Assembly (NCBI GenBank): GCA_022316685.1
Contig: JAKJHU010000038.1
Location: 5,808,884-5,872,883 of the forward strand
Origin: Progne subis subis
Lineage: Eukaryota > Chordata > Aves > Passeriformes > Hirundinidae
DNA: 64,000 nt
Reading direction: 5' to 3'
Shown: positions 38,737 to 49,891 of the stretch, one piece after another
Layout of the letters: the number at the start of each line of letters is the position of its first letter
How positions within the stretch are numbered: position 1 is the stretch's first letter
Notes under the pieces: generated by a model
Told to the model about the DNA's origin: nothing
What the model saw: the letters and a program-made list of their open reading frames with translations, nothing else
The model's database searches: none
Made by a program: the position numbers and the translations under genes

Positions 38737-38860
38737 CGCCCGCGGAAGCGCCGCCGCCGGCTCTTCAGCGCCGCATCGCCGCGGCCGGGCGGGCACGGCT
38801 CTCCGGCTCCGCGCCGCGCTGGCTCCGCCTCGCCGGCCGCGGGCAGCGGGGAGCGGCCGG

Positions 38861-38895
38861 GCCGCCCGCTCCGCCCCGCTCCGCCCGCCCCGGGG
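38861..38895. promoter_or_regulatory. Cluster of GC boxes (Sp1-type sites)
   Basis: Contains gcccgctccgccccgctccg and ccgcccgccccgggg: at least four CCGCCC or related cores in about 35 bases just upstream of the predicted first exon. Confidence 0.55.
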
Positions 38896-39282
38896 CGCCG
38901 GGAGTGCGGCTCCTGCGGCAGCGGCGGGGCCGTGCCGTGCCGGGGCGTCTAGGAGCCGGATGAGAGTGGCTCCGAAGAGGAGCGCATCTCGAGAGGAGGG
39001 TGCTGAGAAGGGTTGGCGTGGGGGAGGCCCGAGCGGCCGGTGCCACCCACGGACGCGCGGCGGGGACGGGGGACCGCTGCTGTACACGGCAGCAGGAGCC
39101 AAGTGCGGATCTTCGTAAGGGCAATTGATGTCATCCAGAATAGCAAACGTTTCGGGTTTGGGGCTTCTTCAGCAGACCATCACAGCACGATGAAGCGAGA
39201 GAGACCGTTAACAGGAATCCTGATAGAGCTATGAAATGATGGGTCTTGAGATCTGGAACAGGTGGCAAAGAGCAAAGTTTCT

Positions 39283-39344
39283 CCAGATCATAGTTCAAAG
39301 ATAGAAGTTGATCACAGATCAAAGTGTTGCCAGATCATAGTTCA
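39283..39344. repeat. Direct repeat of ccagatcatagttca, period 47
   Basis: The 15-base word occurs at 39283-39297 and 39330-39344. Between them, agatcaaag at 39316-39324 fits a TCF/LEF-type consensus. It lies about 0.55 kb upstream of the myosin start codon (minus strand), outside the CpG island. Confidence 0.7.
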
Positions 39345-39425
39345 CAAGTGCTCTGTAAAGGTGTTTCTTTCCATCAGATATTGTTTCTTTATTCTGGAAG
39401 GAAGGAAATCTAATGGAGGGGTGGG

Positions 39426-39479
39426 GTTTGGGTTTTTTTGTTGTTGTTTTGTTTTTTAATTTATTATTATTATTATTTT
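39426..39479. repeat. T-rich and (TTA)n low-complexity sequence
   Basis: gggtttttttgttgttgttttg followed by about six TTA units. Simple sequence. Confidence 0.8.
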
Positions 39480-42400
39480 GGTCAGTTATGGGAGGGGTTT
39501 TTAACCACTTAAAACACAGAGGCAGGTCTGAGGCAGATGGCAGTATCTTGTTCAACATCCGCTGCTGGACAGAGTCACACCAAGGCCACTGTCTAACCTG
39601 TGATGATCACCCCACCACTCTTCCACCTTCACTCTCTGGGCCTTTCAGTAGTTTCCTGATACATGACTCACTGTCAGTGTGTCCTTCCATTTTGATACCA
39701 AGCTATTGAGAGCTATCCTGAGCATGACTATCCAGGCTCTTTTGTACTTGTGCTGGATTAGTTTAATCTACAGCACTTTCCCTGTCTTACGAAAGCATCA
39801 TGCAAGACAGCGCCAGAAGCCTAACTGCAGTTTTTATCTCACATCTAATACTTCTATCCACAAGACCAATCACTGTGTCAGAGAAGGGGATTAGATCTAC
39901 TCACAGTGTCCTTGACAATCCTCCTTACAGCCACACATTTGTTGCCAGGCTGTTTCTGCCACAGCCAGCTTTCTCCTCACAGGAGGAGAGGGGATTCCCG
40001 CTGATGCTGTTTCTGCAGACAATTTTAGCTGTTAGGCTTCTCAGTTCTGGCTGGTCACCAGGGGGCCGTGGAGCTCCTCACAGCCACAGGAAAGCTGAGG
40101 AGCACGCTTCTTTCTCCTCTATCTTCCTGTCGGCCAGCAGTCTCCACCAGCAGGCATCTCCACCACCACACATCCCCTTCCAGGCTTCCCCGGAGAAACT
40201 TTGGCAATGGTTCCTGTCATCCAGGGTAGAAGAGATGGATACAACCTTTCAAAAGGGCAGGTTTTTAGCATTAACACTATTGTTGACTGGCACTTTCCGA
40301 GAGGGAAGTAGAATGTGCCTTAACCTAGTCCATAGAACAAAGTAACTTTCCAACTCTTCAATCAATAAACATTGGATTTTCCCAAATGGATCATCAGTGA
40401 CTGATGCTGTAAGCCCTGTACTCCATCAACCTTGTAGAAAAGGTGGCAAGGTTCTTGGCAAGAAACTTACACCTGAAAGTGTGTTGTTCCTTTCTGTTAC
40501 AGGATTAAAGCACCAGTCCTGCATTTGTACAGCCCACTTGGAAACTGCACTATCTGAACTGCTTCCTAGCTGGCATCAGGTGCTGCTCCTGGGAAGGGGT
40601 GGCAGTGACCACCTGCTTCTTCACAGAGCTTTGATAAGCAGGTGATAAGCAGCTGACTCGCTATCACATGAACCCCACCGTGCAGGAAAAGCCTGGGACC
40701 TCTCTCCAGCCCATCAGTCCCCCGCTCCACCCCCTCCCCCCCCCACTCGGGGCTGCCTCCTTCCCTAAACCTGGCACAGCAGTGCTGACCGTGTTTGGCA
40801 GCAATGTCAGCAGCTCAACGAGCTCCCGACCCTTCTCTCAGCCCATCTGCAGACAGCACAAGAACCAGGGTGCCGTGGCTATTCTCTGCTTGTCAGCAGA
40901 GTGCAGGGCTCTGGGAGAGGACAGCCAGGGCAGGCAGGTGCTGGTGGGTCTGAGCAGTGAGCTATCCCTGCATCCATGAAAGGAGCAACCCTCTGGTGCT
41001 GCAGGCAGCAGGGCCCCGCACCCAGCCGTGGCAGCAGCAGACAGTGAGTCAGCTTCCTGCTGGGCTTTCCACACCGAGGGAAGGTCGGCAGAGGACTGGC
41101 AGGAACAAGCTGAGGCAGGAATTCCTCCTGGACTCCAGACAATATCTTAATTTCCTCTTCTGCCACGGGTCTGGCACATTGCTGGGAGGCAGGCAGGCCC
41201 TCATGCCACGCTGTAGGTGGGAAGCATCTGACAGACTTGCTCTCCCATTGCCTGCGAGGGAATGAGCTGTGACACCTTGGCTGCAGGTCCCGCTTCCTCA
41301 ATGGCTCATCAGAACTGTGCTTGTAGGGTGGAGGACTGATTTCCTCCACTATCATCCCTGGGATGATCTCATTTGGGAGAGTCAGCAGCAGAGGCAGGAT
41401 ACCTTGGACCGGACAAAGGCACAGGGAGGCACAGATGCAGGAGGGCATCTGTGCTCTGTTATGCATTTTCTCCATCACAGCCCCCACTGCCAGGCCCTGC
41501 TGCTTCGCTGAGGCAACCAAATCTTTGAAATCAGGTTATAAATCAACACTTGAAAAAGGCAGGTCCTCCCTTCTCCCATTCCCAGACTGTGGGTAGCCCA
41601 GCCACACCTCAGACTTGGTCAGTCTGGCCAGGCCAGCTCAGGTTTGGGCTGCTTGAACTCAGGTTATGAAGCTGTCGACCTCTCCTCCAGCCCCATCCCC
41701 TGCAAAGTGACAATGATGATGATCAAAGCTCTGGTGAAGCTCTCCCTGCCCAGGGCTGCTCTGAGGCTCTATGACAGGAATTAGCCCAAGCTCCTTGGGG
41801 ACAGGATCATGTTTGTACCAGATGTGCCCCTGTTCCAGAGGAATGTGATTAAGGATGTCTGGAGAGGCTTTCACAGGGTCACACCAAGCACTGCAGCACC
41901 TGCTCCCCCAGAGAGCAGGAGCATGACGGGGAGTCCTCCTTCTAAGGGAGGATGGTGTGGGCTGGGGAGGGTTTATTTGTCCTGGGCACCCTGCTGGCTC
42001 CTGTATCACTTCAGCCACAAGCAGTGAGCCGCAATGCAATGCACAGGGCTGCCTCTGCACACTACAGAGCTCAGGCCAAGGGCGGCTACACCCTTGCTTA
42101 GTCTGATGGCAGTGGGAAAAGCTTCTTATCCCATACAGGCACAGGAATGCCCTCCAGGGCTGCCCTTTCTCTGTAGGTCAGGAAAACAGGATGTTGTCCT
42201 CATTTTCAGCCTGAGCACAAAAGCAGATCACTGGAGCAGATGGGCCCAGAGGGTGGATGCTGAGCACATCCACCCCACTGCGACCATGTGCCACCCCTTG
42301 GCCTCTGAAGCACCCTCCTGAGCTGCATCACCGGGGCCAGCACTATAGCTGGGGCTTTCTACCAGCCCCATCTGCACTTGGCCATGCTGATGAACCAAAC

Positions 42401-45400
42401 CCATAATCAGGTATCTCCAGCTTTCTCTGCAGATAACGGTCCTGGTCTTGTTCTTCAGCTCAACCCTTCCTTCCTTTCCCTTCCACACCCCAGGCCACAC
42501 ATCCAGCTCCTGGCAGTGACAAGCTGAGGCTCCCTGCCACTGCTCCCTTTGTGCTGCTGCCGGTTTGCTCGGGGCCACAACATATCCGTGTGTGGCTTTT
42601 ACACCTTGGCCATGAGAAATGCAGTCCCAGGGACGAGATTTGTGAATGAGGGAGCTGAACTGCGCCAGGCTATAATTACAGTAGGAGCATGTGGGGAGAG
42701 GCCAGCCGAGCGCATCCACCTCATTTCCTCTCCTATTAAGTCTGCCCTGCTTTTGTTTGACCCAGACCAAACTTGCTATTAATGGCACAATGCTGTGGAG
42801 GTCACAGATGATTCTGCTACAAGCAGATTGTGGATTCTGCTTGACTAAATGCATAAGCAGGGCTTTGCTTGCAGATACCATTACTATGTGATTCACGCTG
42901 TAGAAAGTATGTCAGGCAGCTGTGGTGTAGGCAATTCCCAGACTGGGCTGTTTTGCCAGGGGAGCTCTTTGTCTCCTTCACAGCCAGCAACCCAGGCGAG
43001 CAAGCAAGGAGGTTAAACGGTGTCATATCTCTACCCCTGGCTGAATTCTGCTGATGGGTGCTGGTAGCCTGAGCCGTGCACGTTTCCTCTTCCTGGTCTT
43101 GTCTGCACAGTTTCAGCTTGCAAAATCACTTTTTGTGCTGAAGGAGAGAGCTCTTCTCGCTGTGCACCTGCAGTCAAACTGATGCCAATCCCTGCCCTGT
43201 TTTGTTGTGTTTGTCCCTTATAAGTCCCTGGAGGCAATCTGAAATTCTGTGCTCCTGGACTAGCGAAGGAAAAGAGCAGGCAAGGCTGTGCTAACTCCTC
43301 CAGGGCCAAAAAGTGAGTGCAACCCCAGTCCAGAGCTGCAGTAGCTGGCCCCAGCATCTGGCCATCTGTCTTTGCTGAGGAAGAGAGCCTGGCACAGCAG
43401 GAGGCAACCTCTCCCAGCTTCTCCCAGCCCCAGCGAGGTAGCTGTATTCTTTGTGCTGGAGGGGGGAGGCATCCTCCAGGGACACGGGGCTGATAGATGA
43501 AGGAAATCATCCAGCTGGGCTCCTGCAGCAGAGATCACAAGGTCTCCCCTTCTCTGCAGAAATCATGTTCTGCTCAATGACAAGATCACATCTGGCAGCC
43601 TAGGGGGTCACGGGAGAGACGGGGATGGTGTGCAGCACTGGTGCTCAGCACTTCTCCTTGTTCTGACTCCTGCGTGGCCCCCTCTGAGCCATGTAGGACG
43701 CTCATGGGTGCCAGGCCACCTCCTTGCTGCTCCCTGCAGGGAAGAAGCTTTGGCAGTCACATTTCAGAGCTCAGGCTGAGCCTTCCCTGTCCACACCTCA
43801 CAGCAGCACTGCTCCCTCTCTGCATGGGAGCTCATAAGAACCATTTCTGCAGAGCAAGACAGCAGCTTGCGATCAGGTGCATCCAAGCCAAAAGTATGCA
43901 CCGGGACAGGTGAACCTGCACAGGCACAGAAGAATTGTTCCAGAAGTGCCTCAATCACTTCTGCAAAGATTCCCTTTGGAGACCAGTCCCAGCGCAGGCA
44001 CCTCAGAGAGCCAGGGGGCTGGAGAGCCTTGAGGGGATGATGTGCTGGCAGGGATGGGGCAGGGGCACGGGGCAGCAGCCAGGAAGCAAACCTCCCAGGG
44101 CAAAGGAGTGAAGGCCAGATGGATTCCAGGAGTACTCACCTGTATTGAAGAAATATGCTGTCTGTGCCTCTGCCCAGGATTCAGACATCCCTGCTAGAAA
44201 AACATCCTTTGCTAAGACCTGTGTGAGGAGAAGAGCTGGACAGAGCCTCATCTCTGTCCTGTAGTTCCGTGGCAATGTCTGTGGACCTGGCAACTGGCTC
44301 CAGGAAAGGCTGGCTGCAGCACAAGGGACACGTCCAAACCTGCTGTTCCCGTGGGGAGGAAGGTTTGTGTCCATGCCTGAGGAGGGCAGGTTTTCCACCG
44401 GTGGTCAGCAGGGCCCTGCTCAGCCCTTCCTTCTCTCCCTGGTTCTTCTCCTGGGGATGGTGAGTCCCTTCTTTCGAGTGACATGAAGAGGAGGTGGATG
44501 GAGGGCAGGAGACAGAGAGCATTGGGCTGGGACTATGGCAGGGATATGCAAGATCACCAGTGTTCAGCAGTACTTGCTGAGGGTGGTCCTCAGCATCTGC
44601 AACAGCAAGTAGGACCCCAGCACCCCTGAAGCTGGGGCTGCTCTTTGGGCTTCACACCCAGCCATTGCCCTGCTCAGCATCAGCTCTCCTTTCCCCAGAA
44701 TGGTGCAATTCACATCTGAACAAACCCACTTGTGTTGGGGATTGCAAACAGGAGCCACTCACTCCTGCCAATGTGAGGAGTGCACTGTGCTGCCACCTCC
44801 TGCCATTGTTACCTGCCCCACACCTCCCCAAACCCCTCATGGGGAAGAGGAAAAAAGATTTTCACAATTTATTTTAATGAAGTTTGAGCATCTGAAAAGC
44901 AGACACGAAAGCCCCTGCAAGGACTTTCAGGCACACAGGGGGAAAGGGGAAACTTTGCCACTGGCTCCTGTTCACAGTTTTGTTGTGGAAATGGTTTTGG
45001 CTAGCAGTTTTCTTAACTTCCCAGCCATACGGCTGTGTGAATGGGTGCCAGTGGTATCTGACAACAGAGGTGTGCCAGCCCCTCCTGGCTGCAGAGAACA
45101 AAAATAACTGGAGAAGATAACTTGAGTGTACTTGAACTCAGGTGGCAGAAACAGAAACCCAAACAGTTTGCTTAAACAATACAGTTGTTTAAAATAATAA
45201 GGTTGATAATTTGGGAAATGGACCTTCTATTTTTAAGTCTCTGGACAGGCTTACTTTTGTAAAGATAAACCTCTTCTCAAATAGCAAAGAGGGAGAAAAT
45301 TCTGGTGGGAGTGCAGTCCTGGTCTGGCATAAGTGAGTCCCCCATCATGGAGCGAGTGAACACTTGCCCCATCCCAGAGCACCTCCTGGAGAACTGAGGG

Positions 45401-45902
45401 CCTACAGGCACCTAGGGTATTCTTCCCAGCCCCAGAACAGGAAGCATCCCCTGAATCTGCAGGCAGCCTCTCAGCTACTCCCCCCTGCAGTATTTTGTGT
45501 TTCAGCAGGCTCTTGGTGTGCCAGCACCCAGCAGCTCCTCCCTCCTTCTCTGGTCTGACTAAAGTGGGGGTACCCCACGGAGTGCACCCCTTGCAGCCCC
45601 TTTACTCCTCCTGCCTCAGCCCATCCCTGCTGCGCTCCTCTCCATCCATCCCGCTGTCTCTCCTCTGGCAGAGCGACCAGGACTGACTCCTCCAAGCTGG
45701 ACAGATGTCCCACTCTTGGAGCAGCACACCAGCCTTTGGTAGAACTGACTGCTGGCTGAGTTCACACGTGTGACCCAAACCAGAGCCCCTGCAGCAATCC
45801 CGCCTACACTGCATCCTGGTGCAGTGTGTTTTCCAGCACCTCCAGGGCCCAGGACCACGTGGATGAGCTGTGATCCTGGTCGACTCTTCTCCATCACTGC
45901 AG

Positions 45903-47624
45903 CCACCCATGGAGGCACTCTACTCTGCCCTCGAAGGGGAGGTCAGCACCTTTGTGAGGCACATGCAGCACTGCCAGGAGGGCTTCGACCTGCACAGGCT
46001 GTACCACGTGCTGCTGCTGCTGCTGCCACGGAGCCCCTCGGGGCAGGTGGAGAGCTGGCAGTACCTGCAGAGGCTTGCCCACTGCCAGCCTGGCGTGGCC
46101 AGCAGCTGTGTGGACTGGCTGGCCTCCTACCTGCAGCACCTGAGCACACTGAAGGAGAGGTTTGATGCCAGGGCAGTGGTCTCTCTCTGTGAGAACTTAC
46201 ACATGCATGAGGAGCTGGCTGCCTGCCCTACCCAGTGGTCTCCACCAGCATCCATCCCACCTGGATGCACAGCTCTTTGCCCACTGGCATAACTGTGGGC
46301 TGCTGCTGCAGGGGGGGACCCTCAGCCAGAGGGTCTTCAGCCCTCAGAGCTTGCATGACCTGTGTGGCTTTGCTGATGTGGGGCCCTTTGTGAAGGTCTT
46401 GAGGCTGGTCCCTGATGTCTCTCACCAGAGCTTGGCCACAGTAGATCTCACCCAGAAGGGGGTGTCTCTTCACCACAACAGGTACGGCCGCTCCCTGCCA
46501 CCATCAGCATCACTGTCACCATCACTGCCACTGCAGCCACCAGCATGGGGCAGAGCAGGGTTGGTTCCTGGCACTGTACAGCCCCCTCCATGCAGCAGAG
46601 CTCCCCAGAAGCCCAGCTCTCCCCTGGGCTTGCCCAACCCCGTGATCCCACTGTAGCCTTCAGGCACAAGCAGCAGTGCTGGGGTGCTGCGAGCCCAGCT
46701 GCAGGAGAGCCAGGAGGAGCTGCTGGCCCTGCTGCACCGCAGGGAGCGGGCAGCCACCCTTCGTGCCCCGTTGTGTTTCCCAGCACATCCGCCTCCTGCA
46801 CCTGCAGCAGCAGGCGAGGGGCCGGGGCTGGCCCGGCCCTGGCAGAGCTCAGGTATGGGGGCTCGCCAGCGTGAGGCTGCCCTGGCCGAGGAGAAGCAGA
46901 AGAGTCTGGAGCTGAAGAATTACCACCACAGTATCCTGGAGGCTGACTGGCTGCTGGAGCCAGAGGTCAGGCTCATCCTCATCTGGAGGACTGAAGAGGT
47001 AAGGAGGCACGTGTCACTCTGCTTGCGCTCCCTGCTCTGCATACCAGGGTGGGTGGGGGCACGGCTGTGGTCTGGAGTGCTGCACGGGAAGGGCTGGTCA
47101 TCCAGGACATGAGTCTTGTGGGACGAGGTACAGCCATAACCTTTCTAATGGCCTGCTGGTTTGGTCATTCACACGTGAGGAGGGAAGGCTGAGGAGTGGG
47201 GAGTGGGAGCTTCCTAACATGGCAGAGCATCCTGTGGGTCATGGATACTCCCATCCAGCCCAACTGAATGCTCAGGAGGTAGGCACACACACTGCTTCCT
47301 CTCCTGCAGGTTCTGCAGCACTGCCAGACCCTGGAGAGGCTGCTGAGAGGCCAGGCAGTGCCTGCCCCACAGCATACCCGGCCCAGAAAGAGGATGGCCA
47401 CCTCAGCAGGCACAGCCCCCTACCTATGCTTCAGCAGCCAGCCCCTGGAGCAGCCAGTGACTGACCGTGGGCAGTGGGACTTCCACCCACTCCCAGCATC
47501 AGCATCCTGGAGAGCAAGACTGGAGGACCCCCAACCCATCACCACAGGCTGCAGGCAGCCAGCAGCTCACAGGGACCTGGCTCAGTTCTTGCCTGGGAAG
47601 AAAGCATGGAAAGAACGTGTTTAG
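45903..47624 (+). CDS. Putative coiled-coil protein gene, unrecognised (at least four exons, possibly broken)
   Basis: I do not recognise this protein. The ATG at 45909 follows an acceptor-like ctccatcactgcag, so a non-coding exon upstream is likely. The N-terminal part reads MEALYSALEGEVSTFVRHMQ, then helical segments rich in Leu, His and Cys (HRLYHVLLLLLP, ASYLQHLSTLKE). The next part contains HLDAQLFAHWHNCGLLL and DLCGFADVGPFVKVLRLVPD, then coiled-coil exons VLRAQLQESQEELLALLHRR and AALAEEKQKSLELKNYHH, then VLQHCQTLERLLRGQ. Junctions after 46481, 46998 and before 47310 keep phase. The frame must shift between 46158 and 46240: a 76-base intron (46160-46235, weak donor gtttga) would fix it, otherwise it is a frameshift. 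The last frame stops at 47624, but coil-like frames at 49.2-49.8 kb could be further exons. It converges on SLC4A3. A pseudogene is possible. Confidence 0.5.
45909..46159 (+). CDS. Coiled-coil gene, first coding exon (tentative 3' end)
   Basis: From ATG (G at +4) through EGFDLHRLYHVLLLLLPRSP and VDWLASYLQHLSTLKE. Frame continues open to 46292, but a frame change is required downstream; this end assumes the phase-2 donor at 46160. An alternative is that the exon extends through RFDARAVVSLCENLHMHEE and a frameshift follows. Confidence 0.45.
46236..46481 (+). CDS. Coiled-coil gene, second coding exon (tentative)
   Basis: Acceptor-like cctgccctacccag; reads GLHQHPSHLDAQLFAHW, GGTLSQRVFSPQSLHDLCGF and ATVDLTQKGVSLHHN; donor gtacgg after AACAG (phase 2). 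The amino-acid composition looks coding (few stops in alternative frames is not the argument; helical L/V/F spacing is). Confidence 0.5.
46671..46998 (+). CDS. Coiled-coil gene, third coding exon or exon pair (tentative)
   Basis: Acceptor at ...aagcag (a NAGNAG site; cag three bases later also keeps frame). Encodes AGVLRAQLQESQEELLALLH, a Pro/Ala-rich stretch, then REAALAEEKQKSLELKNYHH and RLILIWRTEE; donor gtaagg. The Pro/Ala-rich middle may instead be a short retained intron, since tgtttcccag at 46782-46791 resembles an acceptor. Confidence 0.5.
47310..47624 (+). CDS. Coiled-coil gene, fourth coding exon (tentative, ends at stop)
   Basis: Acceptor cttcctctcctgcag, phase 0, VLQHCQTLERLLRGQ followed by a basic stretch RPRKR and low-complexity residues to a TAG at 47622. 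A donor at gtgact near 47457 could end it earlier. Confidence 0.4.
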   Translation, partial: VLQHCQTLERLLRGQAVPAPQHTRPRKRMATSAGTAPYLCFSSQPLEQPVTDRGQWDFHPLPASASWRARLEDPQPITTGCRQPAAHRDLAQFLPGKKAWKERV

Positions 47625-47828
47625 TGACATGTTTCTTCGGTGCTCGGCCCATGGACGTGCCATTTGGTGTGTGGCTACAGACTGCACAAGATGGGCACTG
47701 AGTGCTGCCAAGCACACAGGCACAAGCATGCACGTTGCATATGGATGCAAGCAGGCAGAAGAATGTGTTTCCAGTTAAACATGGGGTTCAGCCTCCTGTT
47801 TCCAGCAGTCACAGTAACCAGCCTGCTT

Positions 47829-47844
47829 GATGATGATGATGATG
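47829..47844. repeat. GAT trinucleotide repeat
   Basis: Five GAT units in non-coding sequence between the coiled-coil exons and the CR1 copy. Confidence 0.85.
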
Positions 47845-48494
47845 GAAAGCCCACCTTTATGCTGTTAGTGGGTAACACGGTGACAGCCCTTGCTCCAGCT
47901 GGTGCTTGCTACCTTGCTAGATGTAGTGGGCAAGGAAGTTTTGTGCTGGGGAATTTCAATCCATTTAATTTATTGCCATTGGCGATAAAACCAGAAGCAT
48001 GGAGCCGGAGGCACAGTTCCTGTGAAGAGTTTATTGGTGTAGCTGTTTCCACTACAGTCAGAGGAGTCACAATGCACAGAAACAACAGGCCTCCTATACT
48101 ACACAGGGAGGACAGGACACACACGGCCACAGACACACAGAGACACTCGTCTCTCTGCCCCAGGCCCTGTAGGGACCAGGCTGTGGGCAGGACCTGCTGC
48201 AGGGGAGGCTTCTTTCTCTGATGGGATATTTCTGCAGCCTCCCGAAGAAGGCATTGGACCCTCCCAGTAATGAAGCACCCACCATCTCTCGCAGGAGCCA
48301 GGCTGGTAAGTGGGAATGGGGGCTGCATCTTCTCCCAAATCCAATGGTGAAGTGAGCATCCCAGCTTGCTCCGGAAGACCAGTCCAGCTCTGACCATCAG
48401 GAAGAGGCTGGGCTGCCTTTCTCTTCTGGCACTACCTTTGGAGTTTCCAGGGGCAGCAAGGGCACCATCAAACAGTTTCTGGGCCAGCTCTGAC

Positions 48495-48785
48495 CAAAGG
48501 CTGCCAGCCTGGGGACACCCCAGGGAACAGCTGTGTCAGGTGGAAAGGTGTGATGCACAGCATGTCTCACCTGAACATGAGGAAGAACTTTACTGTGCAG
48601 TGACTGAGCACTGGAACAGGTTGCCCAGAGAGGCTGTGGAGTCTCCCTCACTGGAGATATTGCAGAACTGTCTGGATACAATCCTGTGCCATGTGCTCTG
48701 GGATGACTCTGCTTGGGCAGGGAGGTCGGATCAGATGAACCACTGTGGTCTCTTCCAACCTGACCCATTCTGTGATTCTGTGAAG
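48495..48785 (+). repeat. CR1 LINE 3' fragment (plus strand), best preserved copy
   Basis: Reads CR1 consensus-like words in order: catgaggaagaactttactgtg, actgagcactggaacaggttgcccagagaggctgtgg, ctccctcactggagatattg, ctggatacaatcctgtgc, tcggatcagatgaaccactgtggtctcttccaac, and the terminal ttctgtgattctgtga. It includes the last codons of the reverse-transcriptase ORF ([17 protein letters not shown]). Confidence 0.93.
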
Positions 48786-49070
48786 CTGCTCAGAGGTGAT
48801 GGGGGGCTGAGTGCTGGGCACCCTGCTTCTTCCTACCTGGAGGGCACTGCTGGATGTGAAAGGTGATCTCAGTATGACAGAAAAACGGGGTGGGGTTTCG
48901 GGCTTGCAGGGAGCCAGACTCAGTGGATCACTGCACAGAGAAAGGGGGGGGACCCAAAGGACTGTTTTGTGCTCCAGCACTACATTTCTTGTATAGTTTC
49001 TTAAATATGGTTTGTTCTCAGAGACAGGAATGTGGGGATCAGGAACTGGGATACAGCCCTGTGATGAGTG

Positions 49071-49076
49071 TTTATT
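49071..49076 (-). terminator. Candidate poly(A) signal (AATAAA) for SLC4A3
   Basis: AATAAA on the minus strand about 0.8 kb after the SLC4A3 stop codon. It is the first such hexamer I see downstream of the stop. If used, the SLC4A3 3' UTR overlaps the coil-like frames on the plus strand at 49.2-49.8 kb. Confidence 0.4.
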
Positions 49077-49182
49077 CCTGCAACCTCTGTGGAGGTGCAG
49101 AATGACAAAGGACTCTTCTTAGTTCCTACAAGAGGGCAAGCATTCAAGTCTTCAGGATACCTGCTTGTCTTCCCTCCCTGTG

Positions 49183-49808
49183 CAGGCTGCCTTTGGAAGT
49201 AAGGTAGGGAAAACAGATGGAGAGGAGCCAAACAGCCTCTTCTACGTCAATCAAGAGCTGAAAACAGTCATGTGGGAAGGTGACTGGACAGAAGACAGTC
49301 TGGAGGACTGGGCCAGGGTGCCAGTCCCTCTTTGCCTGTCTGCCAGGCTGCAGCAGCCCCATGGGCCAGTAGCTGAGGTGTGAGCACTCCTAGAAGAGGG
49401 GCAGAGGGACCAGGAACAAGGCATCTGCCAGCTGAGAGAGGAGATTGCCGGCCTGGGAGAAGAGGCAGCTTCCAGCCCATTCCTGTGAGTGCTCAGTGTC
49501 ACGTGCTGAGCTACCCAAGCATCATGGTAGTGGAGGGGAACGCAGGGGCACCAGCTGGCATGGTTCCCTTTCACCACCTGGAGACCAGGCACAGGCTGCC
49601 TCCAGCAGGGAGGGGACAGACCCCTGACCCATGGGCACTCAGGACCCACACAGCTTTGGGATGTGAGAGGCATCTCTCAGCCCACCAGGTCCAAGAGGAG
49701 AGAGACTCACAGCCTCTGCTGAGCGAGCAATGGGGCAGCCAGAGCCAGGGCTGCATCCTGCAGGGCTATGGAACAGCCATTCATTGGTCCAGGCAAGAGA
49801 CAGTATGA
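49183..49808 (+). other. Coil-like open frames, possible late exons of the coiled-coil gene
   Basis: Three short plus-strand frames look coding-like: one after ctccctgtgcag at 49186 (ends SARLQQPHGPVAE), one after gagcactcctag at 49394 (EGQRDQEQGICQLREEIAGL), one after agcccaccag at 49688 (VQEERDSQPLLSEQ). Acceptors are plausible, donors are not clear, and in-frame joins to the upstream exons could not be confirmed. Equally they may be 3' UTR of SLC4A3 read on the wrong strand. Confidence 0.3.
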
Positions 49809-49891
49809 CTCATGGCAAGTCTCCAGTTCGTTCTTGAGGGCTGAGCAGGCGTGAGCCGCCTGTCTGGCAAGCAGGGAGGGCAGCTCCCAGC

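Larger units (their letters stand above)
37980..39080. promoter_or_regulatory. CpG island and promoter region of the myosin-X-like gene
   Basis: About 1.1 kb with dense CpG and very high G+C, unlike flanking sequence. It spans the first exon and the 5' splice site. GC-box runs (ccgccc repeated) lie at 38861-38895, 125-160 bases upstream of the ATG on the minus strand, as expected for a TATA-less promoter. The transcription start itself cannot be placed from sequence. The long frames on both strands here (up to 271 codons) reflect lack of AT-rich stop codons. Confidence 0.8.
39120..45902. other. Intergenic region between myosin-X-like promoter and coiled-coil gene
   Basis: 6.8 kb with a direct repeat (39283-39344), T-rich and TTA simple sequence (39426-39479) and an AATAAA at 40364-40369. 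Long minus frames at 40879-41520 and 42228-42896 have no recognisable domain and no splice-site support. I see no gene I can support. Confidence 0.5.

Noticed and set aside
38287..39102. 271-codon minus-strand frame and several overlapping plus-strand frames (up to 213 codons) at the CpG island
   Set aside because: All frames on both strands are open because the sequence is extremely GC-rich. Only the in-frame MDASLRQ start inside the minus frame is used, since it alone splices into the myosin.
40879..41520. 213-codon minus-strand open frame
   Set aside because: No domain, Cys/Pro-rich low-information sequence overlapped by plus-strand frames of similar quality.
42228..42896. 222-codon minus-strand open frame
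   Set aside because: No recognisable domain, uneven composition, no promoter or splice context. Similar long frames occur by chance in this GC-rich intergenic stretch.
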